A DNA stretch of 64,000 nucleotides from Azonexus sp. (lineage in GTDB: Bacteria; Pseudomonadota; Gammaproteobacteria; Burkholderiales; Rhodocyclaceae): the NCBI GenBank assembly GCA_030696345.1, contig JAUYSK010000018.1, forward strand, positions 1-64,000, written 5' to 3'. The notes under the pieces were generated by a model, which was not told the origin of the DNA, did not search any database, and worked only from the letters and a program-made list of their open reading frames with translations. Below, one piece after another: positions 49,848 to 59,110 of the stretch. Every line of letters starts with the position of its first letter. Positions within the stretch are counted from its first letter, which is position 1. The position numbers and the translations under genes were made by a program.

Positions 49848-49852
49848 ATGAA
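49848..49852 (+). repeat. Target site duplication (right copy) of MITE, contains the mnhB start codon
   Basis: ATGAA immediately outside right TIR. Confidence 0.85.
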
Positions 49853-50516
49853 GCGCTTCGTTGTCGGCTTGGGCGCCCTGGCTTTCGCCGCGCTGCTGAT
49901 TGGCGCGCTGCTGGAACCCCTCATGGCAAACACGCCCGGCGGCGTCGATCTGCGCGTCGCCGTTGCTGCCCACATGACGGCTAGCGGCGTCGACCATCCC
50001 GTCACTGCCGTGTTGCTCAACTTTCGCGGCTACGACACGCTGCTCGAAATTGCCGTGCTACTGCTGGCGCTGATCGTCATCCTCGCCATCGGCATTGATC
50101 CCGAATGTGACCGCCCTCGCGCTGCCAATCCGGTCCTCCAGGCCATGGCGCGGTTGGCGGCGCCCTTGATGGTCGTCGTCGCCGTTTATCTGCTCTGGGC
50201 TGGTGCATTTCGTCCGGGCGGGGCTTTCCAGGCCGGTGCGGTACTGGCCGCCGCCGCCGTACTGCTGCACCTGACCGGGCTTTTGCCGAGTTGGCAGCTT
50301 CCAGGGCTCAAGCTGCGCTGGGGGCTGACGGCGGGCTTTCTGATCTTTCTTGCTGTCGCGGCCGCCCTGATTCCGCAGGGTGCCTTGCTGCAGTACCCGC
50401 CGGCGCAGGCTGGCAAGTTGATCCTGCTGATCGAAGCGGGACTGACCGTCTCGCTCGGCCTGATTCTCGCCGGGCTGTTCCTCTTCCTCTCGCGCGATCC
50501 TGGAGACGACGCGTGA
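49848..50516 (+). CDS. mnhB: Mrp/Mnh antiporter subunit B with N-terminal MbhE-like part
   Basis: MKRFVVGLGALAFAALLIGALLEPL...; GAFRPGGAFQAGAVLAAAAVLLHLTG (MnhB). Confidence 0.9.
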   Translation: MKRFVVGLGALAFAALLIGALLEPLMANTPGGVDLRVAVAAHMTASGVDHPVTAVLLNFRGYDTLLEIAVLLLALIVILAIGIDPECDRPRAANPVLQAMARLAAPLMVVVAVYLLWAGAFRPGGAFQAGAVLAAAAVLLHLTGLLPSWQLPGLKLRWGLTAGFLIFLAVAAALIPQGALLQYPPAQAGKLILLIEAGLTVSLGLILAGLFLFLSRDPGDDA

Positions 50517-50812
50517 GCAGCGGCCTCCTGTTCGCCTGCGTCGGCGCAATCCTTTTCGCCATGGGCGTCGCCGGCGTGGTCCTGATCGCTCACTTGCTGC
50601 GGCGCATACTCGCCTTCAATGTCATGGGCAGCGGTGCTTTTCTCATTCTGGTGGGTCTCGCCCAGCGCTACGATTTCTCCGACCCTGTACCGCAGGCGAT
50701 GGTGCTGACCGGCATCGTCGTCGCTGTCGCCGCCACGGCCCTGGCGCTCGCACTGGTGCGACGGCTCCATGCGCTGACCGGCAAACTTGAACTGCCGACG
50801 GACGGAACATGA
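50513..50812 (+). CDS. mnhC: Mrp/Mnh antiporter subunit C (NuoK-like)
   Basis: GTG start: VSSGLLFACVGAILFAMGVAGVVLIAHLLRRILAFNVMGSGAFLILVGLAQR...DPVPQAMVLTGIVVAVAATALALAL. Confidence 0.92.
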   Translation: MSSGLLFACVGAILFAMGVAGVVLIAHLLRRILAFNVMGSGAFLILVGLAQRYDFSDPVPQAMVLTGIVVAVAATALALALVRRLHALTGKLELPTDGT

Positions 50813-52233
50813 TCTGGCTGATTCTCCTGCCGCTCCTCTGGGCCAGCCTGGCCTTTATTTCCGGCGAGGGGCGGGGCAAGTGGCTGGCCATTGGCGGATT
50901 GTCCGGGCAGACCTGGCTCGCTTTCGATCTGGCGCAAACAGTTGGTGCTGGCGGAGTGGCAGTTGAGCACCTCGTTGGTGGCTGGGGCGCACCGCTGGGC
51001 ATCGACCTCGCCGCCGACGGTCTATCCGCCGCCATGCTGGTGCTGACCCAGTGCGTCGCGCTGCCTCTGGCGGTTTATGCCGGTGCCTATTACAAGCGCG
51101 GTGAAGTGGCGGGTGCATATTTCTGGCCGCTCGCCGGATTCCTCATTGCCGGTCTCAATGCGCTGTTCCTCTCGGCCGATCTGTTCAACATCTACGTCAC
51201 GCTCGAACTGGTTGGTCTCGCTGCGGTTGGTCTGGTCGCCGCCGGCGGCGGGGCGCAGCAGGTGGCGGCAGCCTTGCGTTATCTGTTTGCCACGCTGCTC
51301 GGCTCCGGCCTCTATCTGCTCGGTGTGGCCTTGGTCTACGGGGGCTACGGCACGGTATCGATAAGCGTACTGACGCCGCTGGTGACGAGCGAAGCGCCAC
51401 GCCTCATGTGGATTGCCGGCGGGCTCATGCTGATCGGCCTGATGCTCAAGACCGCGCTGTGGCCCTTCCACTTCTGGCTACCACCAGCGCACGGCGGCGC
51501 ACCGGCGCCGGTTTCGGCACTGCTCTCCGCGCTGGTCGTCAAGGCGTCGTTCTATCTGGTCCTGCGGTTGTGGATCGGCCCGTTCGCGCCGCTCGTCGCA
51601 GCGGCCGAATGGCTGGCCTGGGGGCCGGCGGTACTCGGGACGCTGGCGATTCTTTGGGGGTCGTGGCAGGCGATTCGCGCCGAGCGACTCAAGATGCTCA
51701 TCGCCTATTCTACCGTGGCGCAACTGGGCTACCTGTTTCTCATTTTTCCGCTACTGACCGGGGCTGATGCTGTTCAGGCCGGGGTGATGCAGGCTTTCGC
51801 CCACGGTTTTGCCAAGGCGGGGTTGTTCGTCGCCGCCGGCGTATTCATCAAGGCGACCGGGCAGGATACGGTGGCTGGCCTGGCCGGTACTGTAGACCGC
51901 TTGCCCATTACGTTGTTCGCCTTCGGGCTTTCCGGCATGACGCTGATGGGCCTGCCGCCCTCATCCGGCTTCCTGGCCAAATGGCTGTTGATCGAGACGG
52001 CGCTCGACCGGGGCTATTGGTGGCTGGTCCTAGTGGTGCTGGCCGGCGGCTTGCTGGCGGCGGTCTATGTGTTCCGCGTGTTGCGCCAGGCGTTCTTGCA
52101 GGCACCGGCGAACACCTCTCTCGCGGCGGTGCCGCGTACCCTGGAATGGACGGCCTTCGTGCTGGCAGCAGTGAGCGTGCTGCTGGGGCTGCGCGGCGTC
52201 GAACTGATGCAATTGGTCGGGGTGATGAGATGA
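50809..52233 (+). CDS. mnhD: Mrp/Mnh antiporter subunit D (proton-conducting membrane transporter)
   Basis: DLFNIYVTLELVGLAAVGLVA; LWPFHFWLPPAHGGAPAPVSALLSALVVKASFYLVLR. Confidence 0.93.
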   Translation: MIWLILLPLLWASLAFISGEGRGKWLAIGGLSGQTWLAFDLAQTVGAGGVAVEHLVGGWGAPLGIDLAADGLSAAMLVLTQCVALPLAVYAGAYYKRGEVAGAYFWPLAGFLIAGLNALFLSADLFNIYVTLELVGLAAVGLVAAGGGAQQVAAALRYLFATLLGSGLYLLGVALVYGGYGTVSISVLTPLVTSEAPRLMWIAGGLMLIGLMLKTALWPFHFWLPPAHGGAPAPVSALLSALVVKASFYLVLRLWIGPFAPLVAAAEWLAWGPAVLGTLAILWGSWQAIRAERLKMLIAYSTVAQLGYLFLIFPLLTGADAVQAGVMQAFAHGFAKAGLFVAAGVFIKATGQDTVAGLAGTVDRLPITLFAFGLSGMTLMGLPPSSGFLAKWLLIETALDRGYWWLVLVVLAGGLLAAVYVFRVLRQAFLQAPANTSLAAVPRTLEWTAFVLAAVSVLLGLRGVELMQLVGVMR

Positions 52234-53744
52234 CAATGAATGAATGGCTGCCGCTGGCCGTGCTCGCCTCCTCTCTGCTGCCGGGGCTGGTCATCTTCAC
52301 TTTGCCCGAAGGCTGGACTGCCGTGCGTACGACGCTCAACCTGTTTGGCGCCGTCGCCAAACTCGTTCTGGTCGTGGTGCTCCTGGCTGGCGTATCGGCC
52401 GGAGAGGAATACGGCGTGCGCTTCGCTGTGCTGCCGGGGCTCGACCTCGCCTTCAAGGCTGACGCGCTGGGGCTGCTGTTCATCAGCCTTTCTGCGGTGC
52501 TATGGCTGTTCACGACCTTCTATGCGATTGGCTACCTCGAAGGCGCGCCGCATCGCAGCCGCTTCTTCGGCTTCTTCAGCCTGTGTGTGACGGCGACCAT
52601 GGGCATCGCCATGGCAGCCAACCTGTTCACCTTTTTCATCTTCTATGAACTGCTGACGCTGTCGACCTTCCCGCTCGTCGTTCATCGCGGCACCGACAAG
52701 GCCATGAAGGGCGGCACAACTTATCTCGTCTACACGCTGATCGGCGGTACGGCACTGCTGACCGGCATCGTCTGGCTACACCACCTGCTTGGCCATACCG
52801 AATTTGCCCACACCGGCATTGTCGCCGCGCTCGGGCCGGAATACGCCGGGCAGTTGAAGATGATTTTTTTGCTGCTGATTGCCGGGGTCGGCGTCAAGGC
52901 AGCGCTGGTGCCGCTGCATGGCTGGCTACCGCAGGCAATGGTCGCGCCTGCCCCGGTGTCGGCGCTGCTGCACGCCGTGGCCGTGGTCAAGGCCGGGGCC
53001 TTCGGCATCGTGCGCGTCGTCTATGAGGTCTATGGTGTCGAGTTCGCGCAATCGCTGAATCTGCTAACGCCGCTGGCCGTTTTTGCCGCCGTCACCATCA
53101 TCTGGGGCAGCTTCCGGGCGCTGTTCCAGGACGATCTGAAAAAACGGCTGGCCTATTCCACCGTCAGCCAGGTCTCGTACATCGTGCTGGGGGTGGCGTT
53201 GTTCGGCCCGCTCGGCACCATCGGCGGGCTTGTCCATCTGGTGCATCAGGGCATCATGAAGATCACGCTGTTTTTCTGTGCCGGCAACTACGCGGAAACT
53301 CTGGGCATTCACAAGGTCAGCGAGATGAATGGCGCCGGGCGACGTATGCCGCTGACCACGCTTGCTTTTTCGATTGGTGCCTTAGGCATGATGGGTGCGC
53401 CGCTCACGGCAGGGGCTGTCAGCAAGGCCTGGCTTTCCGATGGCGCGACAGCGGCCGGTATGGACTGGGCGATCTGGGTGCTGTGGATGTCCAGCCTGCT
53501 CAATGCCGCCTATTTCCTGCCCATTCTCTGGAGGGCGTGGTTCCGACCGATATCGGCGGCCTGGCCGGAAGAGCACATCCCGGCGCGCGGCTGGCGTGAG
53601 ACGGCTTGGCTGCTGTTGTTGCCTCCCTTGGTAACGGCGATAATGACGTTGGCCGCCGGTATGCTGGCCGAGGCGCCGGGCAGCCCCCTCGAATGGGCGA
53701 AGCTGATCGCCGAACGCGAATATCAGGAAGTGAAGTTGCCATGA
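52230..53744 (+). CDS. Second proton-conducting membrane transporter subunit (MnhA-N/MnhD-like)
   Basis: TFFIFYELLTLSTFPLVVHRG; ALVPLHGWLPQAMVAPAPVSALLHAVAVVKAGAFGIVRVVYEVYG. Confidence 0.93.
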   Translation: MTMNEWLPLAVLASSLLPGLVIFTLPEGWTAVRTTLNLFGAVAKLVLVVVLLAGVSAGEEYGVRFAVLPGLDLAFKADALGLLFISLSAVLWLFTTFYAIGYLEGAPHRSRFFGFFSLCVTATMGIAMAANLFTFFIFYELLTLSTFPLVVHRGTDKAMKGGTTYLVYTLIGGTALLTGIVWLHHLLGHTEFAHTGIVAALGPEYAGQLKMIFLLLIAGVGVKAALVPLHGWLPQAMVAPAPVSALLHAVAVVKAGAFGIVRVVYEVYGVEFAQSLNLLTPLAVFAAVTIIWGSFRALFQDDLKKRLAYSTVSQVSYIVLGVALFGPLGTIGGLVHLVHQGIMKITLFFCAGNYAETLGIHKVSEMNGAGRRMPLTTLAFSIGALGMMGAPLTAGAVSKAWLSDGATAAGMDWAIWVLWMSSLLNAAYFLPILWRAWFRPISAAWPEEHIPARGWRETAWLLLLPPLVTAIMTLAAGMLAEAPGSPLEWAKLIAEREYQEVKLP

Positions 53745-54592
53745 ATTTGAAAGCCTTGTTGGTGTTGCAGCCCGGACTCCTGATTCGATCCGGCACCCTT
53801 GTCTTGGGGGTGCTGATCACGCTGCTGGTGGGCTATATTCACATCGTGACCGGCCCGGCTTACGAGTTCCACGTTTTCTTTATCTTGCCGGTCCTGGTGG
53901 TCAGCTGGTTCAACGGCCAGCGGTTTGGCTACGGGCTGGCAGTGCTGGCTGTGGTCGAGTGGTTCATCGCCGACCGGTCATTGGCAGGCGATCAAGCAGA
54001 CGTCCTGCCCCTGCTTTTCAACAGCGCCATGCGTCTGACCATTTTCCTTTATGGCGCCTGGCTGCTCGGTGAAATGCGTCGTGTCCTGCTGCGCGAGTCG
54101 CGCATGGCAAGCGAGGACGCGCTGACGCAACTCCCCAACCGTCGCGAGTTCCATGAGCGCGGTCAACAGGCGTTCGCCCAGGCGCAGCGTCAAGGGGCGC
54201 CTTGCACCGCCGTGTTCATCGATCTCGATCGCTTCAAGGAGGTCAACGACACGCTGGGGCACGCCATCGGCGACACGCTGCTTATTGAGGTCTCGAGAAT
54301 TATTCGCGAACATGTCCGTGCCAGCGATATTCCTGGCCGTCTGGGTGGAGACGAGTTCGCTCTCCTGCTGCCGAACATGAATACTCAGGCAGCCTCCGGC
54401 TATGTCGAAAAATTGCGCCAGCGCCTGCTCGCAGTGACCAAAGAGAAAAACTGGCCGGTCACTTTCAGCATCGGCGTTGCCAGTTACCAAGTCGTGCCAC
54501 ATGATTTCGACACTCTGATCAAGCAAGCAGATGCGTTGATGTACGAGGTCAAGCGCAGTGGCCGTGATCGTGTCTTGCAACAGGAGTTTTGA
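53741..54592 (+). CDS. Membrane GGDEF diguanylate cyclase
   Basis: DALTQLPNRREFHERGQ; RLGGDEFALLLPN; 4-bp overlap with Mrp subunit gene. Confidence 0.93.
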   Translation: MNLKALLVLQPGLLIRSGTLVLGVLITLLVGYIHIVTGPAYEFHVFFILPVLVVSWFNGQRFGYGLAVLAVVEWFIADRSLAGDQADVLPLLFNSAMRLTIFLYGAWLLGEMRRVLLRESRMASEDALTQLPNRREFHERGQQAFAQAQRQGAPCTAVFIDLDRFKEVNDTLGHAIGDTLLIEVSRIIREHVRASDIPGRLGGDEFALLLPNMNTQAASGYVEKLRQRLLAVTKEKNWPVTFSIGVASYQVVPHDFDTLIKQADALMYEVKRSGRDRVLQQEF

Positions 54593-54595
54593 CAA

Positions 54596-55117
54596 ATGAA
54601 CTGGCGACGGCTGATTCCCGGCCGTAAGGCGCTGCTTGCCAATCGCTGGCTGCAGTGGCTTGCGCCTTGGCTCGACCATCCGAAACTCTGGCACTGGTCG
54701 CGGCGAGGAGTAGCCATGGGGGTTGCCTTGGGTGTTTTTTTCGGCCTGCTGGTTCCGCTTGCCCAGATTCCGGTAACTGCTGCCGCCGCGATCGTATTGC
54801 GCGCCAATCTACCTGTGGCAGCAGCGAGTACGCTGATTACCAATCCGCTAACTTTCGCGCCACTCTATTACTCGGCCTATCGATTGGGCGGCTGGGTAAT
54901 CGGCGAAATAGCCATTCCGGCCGAAGATGCGGCGGCCACGAGTTGGCCAGAGGAAGATAAAAGCGCCCTGCAACGCATCAAGGCGCTTGGCAAGCCGCTG
55001 CTGGTCGGCTTGTCGATCATGGCTTGCCTGGCCGGAGTGATGACGTATTTGCTAGTCGATATTATTTGGCGCTGGCGAACGCGAAAGCGCTGGCGCAGTC
55101 GCGGCAAAGAATGCTGA
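54596..55117 (+). CDS. DUF2062 domain-containing membrane protein
   Basis: RRGVAMGVALGVFFGLLVPLAQIPVTAAAAIVLRANLPVAAASTLITNPLTFAPLYYSAYRLG. Confidence 0.92.
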   Translation: MNWRRLIPGRKALLANRWLQWLAPWLDHPKLWHWSRRGVAMGVALGVFFGLLVPLAQIPVTAAAAIVLRANLPVAAASTLITNPLTFAPLYYSAYRLGGWVIGEIAIPAEDAAATSWPEEDKSALQRIKALGKPLLVGLSIMACLAGVMTYLLVDIIWRWRTRKRWRSRGKEC

Positions 55118-55255
55118 TCGCCGACCCGAAATCATGCAGTGCGTTGTAGCTACGAGGGTCAAAATTTCAATTGGCAATAGGGTGAGAAATTTGAGAATTC
55201 AAGACGGATATTTCCGTCTAACCCTTGATGCCACCATTCATGAAGGAGAACATCC

Positions 55256-56104
55256 GTGAATTCCGGTTCGAGCATTGAGCAAGATACCATCGTCGTTGCC
55301 ACTGATCTCAGCGCTGCAGCCAATATGGCGAGCGAGCAGGCCGCTCGCCTCGCACAACGCCTTGCAGCGCGGATCGTCCTTCTGCACATTTCTACGGGTA
55401 CGGGCGGAAATTCCGTTGAGGCCGAGTTGCTGTTTCAGCAGGCGCAAAGGTTGCGGGATAGCCTGCGACTCGAAGTCGAGGTGGAAGTTCGCCACGGCGA
55501 AGCAGCCGATGAAATCGTCGACTACCTTACTGCCTGCTCTGCACACCTCGTCGTAGTAGGCGAGCATGCCAAGGGTTGGCTGGCAGACATCTTTGTCGGG
55601 AGTACCGCATTGCGGGTATTGCATGAGGCGAATAGCCCCACGCTTCTTGCTCGCAGACCACTTACAGAGGATCGCCTGAAAATCCTCATCGCCAATGATT
55701 TCTCTGACAACTCCTTACGTGCTGCGAGAAACGCGTATTCACTCTTTCCATCTTCCGAATTCACGCTGCTGCACGCCTACCCTCAGCGAAAATTTGGCAT
55801 CATGCGGCTGGATGGCGAGCCTGAGCAAAAAATTGCGGATAGCCAAAATGCCTTGCTGGCGACGATTGCGGAAAAGGAAGAGGCTTTTCGTCACAAGCTG
55901 GAATTACCTGCGGACGCCAAGGTGTTTTGGAACGTAACTGGTGAAAACCCGGTGATGGCTATTCTGGAACACATCAAGAAAACCTCTCCGGATGTTTTGG
56001 TGATGGGAAAGCACAGCGGAAACGTTGTCGAAGAACGCTTGCTCGGTAGCGTGCCTCAGAAACTCCTCTATAACGCAAAGTGCAACATCCTCCTCGTGCC
56101 TTGA
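55256..56104 (+). CDS. Tandem universal stress protein
   Basis: TIVVATDLSAAANMASEQAARLAQ (first Usp), RLKILIANDFSDNSLRAARNAY...PDVLVMGKHSGNVVEERLLGSVPQKLLYNAKCNILLVP (second Usp). Confidence 0.9.
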   Translation: MNSGSSIEQDTIVVATDLSAAANMASEQAARLAQRLAARIVLLHISTGTGGNSVEAELLFQQAQRLRDSLRLEVEVEVRHGEAADEIVDYLTACSAHLVVVGEHAKGWLADIFVGSTALRVLHEANSPTLLARRPLTEDRLKILIANDFSDNSLRAARNAYSLFPSSEFTLLHAYPQRKFGIMRLDGEPEQKIADSQNALLATIAEKEEAFRHKLELPADAKVFWNVTGENPVMAILEHIKKTSPDVLVMGKHSGNVVEERLLGSVPQKLLYNAKCNILLVP

Positions 56105-56506
56105 TCAAACCCGGCGAGGGGCTGGTCTGTTTTTTTTAGTATGCAACAGGGACATAGAAACTTGGATGGGCGATGATTTTCTATCCGGTGTACTCTCGTC
56201 CGCTTAGCGAAGAAAAGCAGCCCCTTAGCACACTAAGGGCGGATGACGGCTTTGGCCGACTTGAGACAGATGTATGGCAGATTAGAGCCGCTTATGGAAG
56301 GAATGAAACCAGTATTGACTTGCCATCCTTGCCAAGCTGACCACAGTCATTCACTCCACTAAACGCTATGAAAGCGAATTTTGTTCAGCCCGAAACGCAC
56401 TTGACAGAAGATGGCAAGATACTTTTCCATCAAGTTACGATGGCACTTGATTTGCGCTAGACATCGTAAAACAGGGGATTTGGGAGACTCGTCAAGTGAT
56501 GCGCCC

Positions 56507-56597
56507 TGCATACCATGAAAGTCATGAAGACATTCGATAGCGCCAGCAGCACCACCGTCTGCCAGAGGACGGGGATGTTGAATCCGAACAGGCTCAC
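56507..56597 (-). pseudogene. N-terminal portion of split DUF486 gene
   Basis: Reverse strand from GTG overlapping folK stop: VSLFGFNIPVLWQTVVLLALSNVFMTF, then frameshifted (A)WYA, matching DUF486 N-terminus. Confidence 0.75.
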
Positions 56598-57070
56598 AGC
56601 CGGGCGATACCCTGATTGGCGACGGCCGGCAGCCAGGCGGAAATATGGCCGCGCCCGGGGATGGTCAGGTTGGGGGCGATTTCCGCCAGCGGGTAAAGGA
56701 CAAAGGCGCGCAGGTGCAGGCGCGGGTGCGGCAGGGTCAGGCGCGGCAGATCAAGCAACTGGTCGTTGAAGAGCAGCAGGTCGAGATCGAGGGCTCGTGG
56801 CCCGTTCTTTTCAGCGCGGATGCGGCCAAAGCGTTGTTCGACATCAAGCAGCGCATCAAGCAGTGCTTCCGGCGCCAGCGTGGTTTCCAGCTCGACAACG
56901 GCATTGACGAAATCAGGCTGGTTGATTATCCCGACCGGGGCCGTGCGATAGAGCGAGGAGCAATGGACGACGCGGCTTTCCGGCAGGTTGGAAAGGGCGC
57001 CAAAGGCAGCGCGGATCGTGTTTGCCGGGTCGCCGAGATTCGCCCCGAGAGCGATGTAGGCCTTGTTCAT
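56594..57070 (-). CDS. folK: 2-amino-4-hydroxy-6-hydroxymethyldihydropteridine diphosphokinase
   Basis: MNKAYIALGANLGDPANTI; GPRALDLDLLLF; LPHPRLHLRAFVLYPLAEIAP. Confidence 0.97.
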   Translation of the reverse strand: MNKAYIALGANLGDPANTIRAAFGALSNLPESRVVHCSSLYRTAPVGIINQPDFVNAVVELETTLAPEALLDALLDVEQRFGRIRAEKNGPRALDLDLLLFNDQLLDLPRLTLPHPRLHLRAFVLYPLAEIAPNLTIPGRGHISAWLPAVANQGIARL

Positions 57071-58392
57071 TCGGCGACTTCGGTCGGCTTCTTGCGACGA
57101 CGGCGACGTTTCTTGTCGCCTGCCTGTTCCGGCATCAGCATTTCGGCGCGTTCTTCGCCATCGACGCTCTGGAAGCGGGTCCACCACTCGGCCAGTTCCA
57201 GATCGATTTCACCGGATTCGGCACGCAATACGAGAAAGTCGTAGCCGGCACGGAAGCGCGGCTGTTCGAGCAGCGAGTAGGGACGCTTGCCGGCGCGGGC
57301 TTCGAAGCGCGGCTGAAGGGCCCAGATGTCCTTGATGTCGCCGGCGATGCGCCGGGTGATGGCAAGCTTCTCGCCCTGGACGTCGAGCACGGTATCCATT
57401 GCCTGATAAAGCGCCGGAATCTTCGACTCACCCTTGGCTTTCATCTTTTCCCAATGCGCCAGCACTTCGTGCCAGAGCAGCGTGGCAAAGAGGAAGCCGG
57501 GGGAAATTCCCTTGTTCTGACGGACGCGGTTGTCGGTGTTGGCCAGCGACAGCATGACGAACTTCTCGCCCATTGGCTGTTCAAGGATGACGTCGAGCAG
57601 CGGCAACAGGCCGTGGTGCAGGCCTTCGTCACGCAACTGGGTGATGCATTTGACGGCGTGGCCGGAGGTCAGCAGCTTGAGCATTTCGTCGAACAGGCGG
57701 GCCGGCGGCACGTTTTCGAGCAGCACGGCCATTTCGCGGATCGGCTTGCTCGCCGCCGGGTCGATCAACAGTCCAAGCTTGGCGGCGAGGCGGACGGCGC
57801 GCAGCATGCGGACTGGATCTTCGCGATAGCGGGCGCGCGGCTCGCCGATCATGCGCAGGGTTTTCTGCTTGAGATCGCCGACGCCGTGGTGGTAGTCGAT
57901 TACCGCTTCGGTGATCGGGTCGTAATACAGCGCATTGGCGGTGAAATCGCGGCGGGCGGCATCTTCCGCCTGGCTGCCGAAAACGTTGTCGTGCAGCACG
58001 CGGCCATGTTCGTCGGTCTTCGTGTCGGCGCTCAGCGTGCCTCGGAAGGTGGTCACCTCCAGCGTTTCCTGGCCCATCATCACATGCACGATCTGGAAAC
58101 GGCGGCCGATGATGCGTGAACGGCGGAAGGCGCGGCGTACTTCTTCCGGTGTGGCATCAGTGGCGATGTCGAAATCCTTCGGCTCGGCGCCGATCAGCAG
58201 ATCGCGCACGGCACCGCCGACGACGAATGCCTTGTGGCCTTGCTGCTGCAGGGTTTCGCAGACGCGACGGCTGCCGATGCTGATGCGGTCGCGGGTGATG
58301 CCGTGGGTGGAGACGGGGATGACTGCTGGTTCGTGGTGGCTGGCCGTAGCCTTCTTGCCGCCAAAAACGCGGGAAATGAGTTTGCGGATCAC
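57067..58392 (-). CDS. pcnB: Polynucleotide adenylyltransferase
   Basis: AFVVGGAVRDLLIGAEPKDFDIATDATPEEVRRAFRRSRIIGRRFQIVHV. Confidence 0.97.
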   Translation of the reverse strand: MIRKLISRVFGGKKATASHHEPAVIPVSTHGITRDRISIGSRRVCETLQQQGHKAFVVGGAVRDLLIGAEPKDFDIATDATPEEVRRAFRRSRIIGRRFQIVHVMMGQETLEVTTFRGTLSADTKTDEHGRVLHDNVFGSQAEDAARRDFTANALYYDPITEAVIDYHHGVGDLKQKTLRMIGEPRARYREDPVRMLRAVRLAAKLGLLIDPAASKPIREMAVLLENVPPARLFDEMLKLLTSGHAVKCITQLRDEGLHHGLLPLLDVILEQPMGEKFVMLSLANTDNRVRQNKGISPGFLFATLLWHEVLAHWEKMKAKGESKIPALYQAMDTVLDVQGEKLAITRRIAGDIKDIWALQPRFEARAGKRPYSLLEQPRFRAGYDFLVLRAESGEIDLELAEWWTRFQSVDGEERAEMLMPEQAGDKKRRRRRKKPTEVAE

Positions 58393-58441
58393 GTATTACC
58401 GTTCAAGAGCGTCGCGAAGACGCTGCGGAAAAATGCGAATT

Positions 58442-59110
58442 CTACCGCAAAGTGATGATTTTCCAGCCCATTTCAGCGCTGTGCTGACGTAGTTTGTCAT
58501 CCGGATCAACGGCAATCGGCGTCTTGACCTTGCCCATCAGCGGCAGGTCGTTGTGCGAGTCGCTGTAGAAAAAGCTGTCCTCGAAACTGCCCCACCACAG
58601 ACCGAGCGATTCCAGCCAGCTTTCAACGCGTTCGATCTTGCCTTCGCGGAAGGACGGCGTGCCGCGCGGGCCACCGGAAAATGCTCCGTTTTGCATGTCC
58701 ACCGCAGCAGTCGTGCCGATCAGGTGTGGAATGCCGAATTCGCGGGCAATCGGGCCGGTGACGAAGCAATTGGTGGCGGTGACGATGGCGCACAGGTCGT
58801 GGCTGGCCAGGTGCTGATTGACCAGGGCGCGGGCCTGTTCGCCGATGATCGGGCGGATGTGGCGGGCCATGAATTCAGTGTGCCAGGCATCGAGCTCTGC
58901 ACGCGGATGGCGGGTCAGCGGGGCGAGCTGGAAGATCAGGAATTCGTAGATGTCCAGCGTGCCGGCCTTGTATTGCTCGTAGAACTCGATGTTCTTCGCT
59001 TCCTGCAGTTCGCGGTCGACGACGCCCTTGCTGATCAGGAATTGCGCCCATTCGAAATCGGAGTCGCCGATCAGCAGGGTGTTGTCGAGGTCGAAAAGAG
59101 CGAGGTTCAT
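58442..59110 (-). CDS. HAD-IB family hydrolase (SerB-like phosphatase)
   Basis: MNLALFDLDNTLLIGDSDFEW; SYSDSHNDLPLMGKV-type motif FFYSDSHNDLPLM. Confidence 0.92.
   Translation of the reverse strand: MNLALFDLDNTLLIGDSDFEWAQFLISKGVVDRELQEAKNIEFYEQYKAGTLDIYEFLIFQLAPLTRHPRAELDAWHTEFMARHIRPIIGEQARALVNQHLASHDLCAIVTATNCFVTGPIAREFGIPHLIGTTAAVDMQNGAFSGGPRGTPSFREGKIERVESWLESLGLWWGSFEDSFFYSDSHNDLPLMGKVKTPIAVDPDDKLRQHSAEMGWKIITLR

Noticed and set aside
49609-49851. 80-aa ORF between DUF4040 and mnhB
   Set aside because: Lies entirely within the MITE and its target duplications; start is the duplicated ATGAA, product has no recognisable domain.
56222-56239. CCCTTAG-caca-CTAAGGG hairpin as terminator or sRNA
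   Set aside because: Perfect short stem but no U-tract and no promoter evidence; probably incidental sequence in the island's right-hand remnant.
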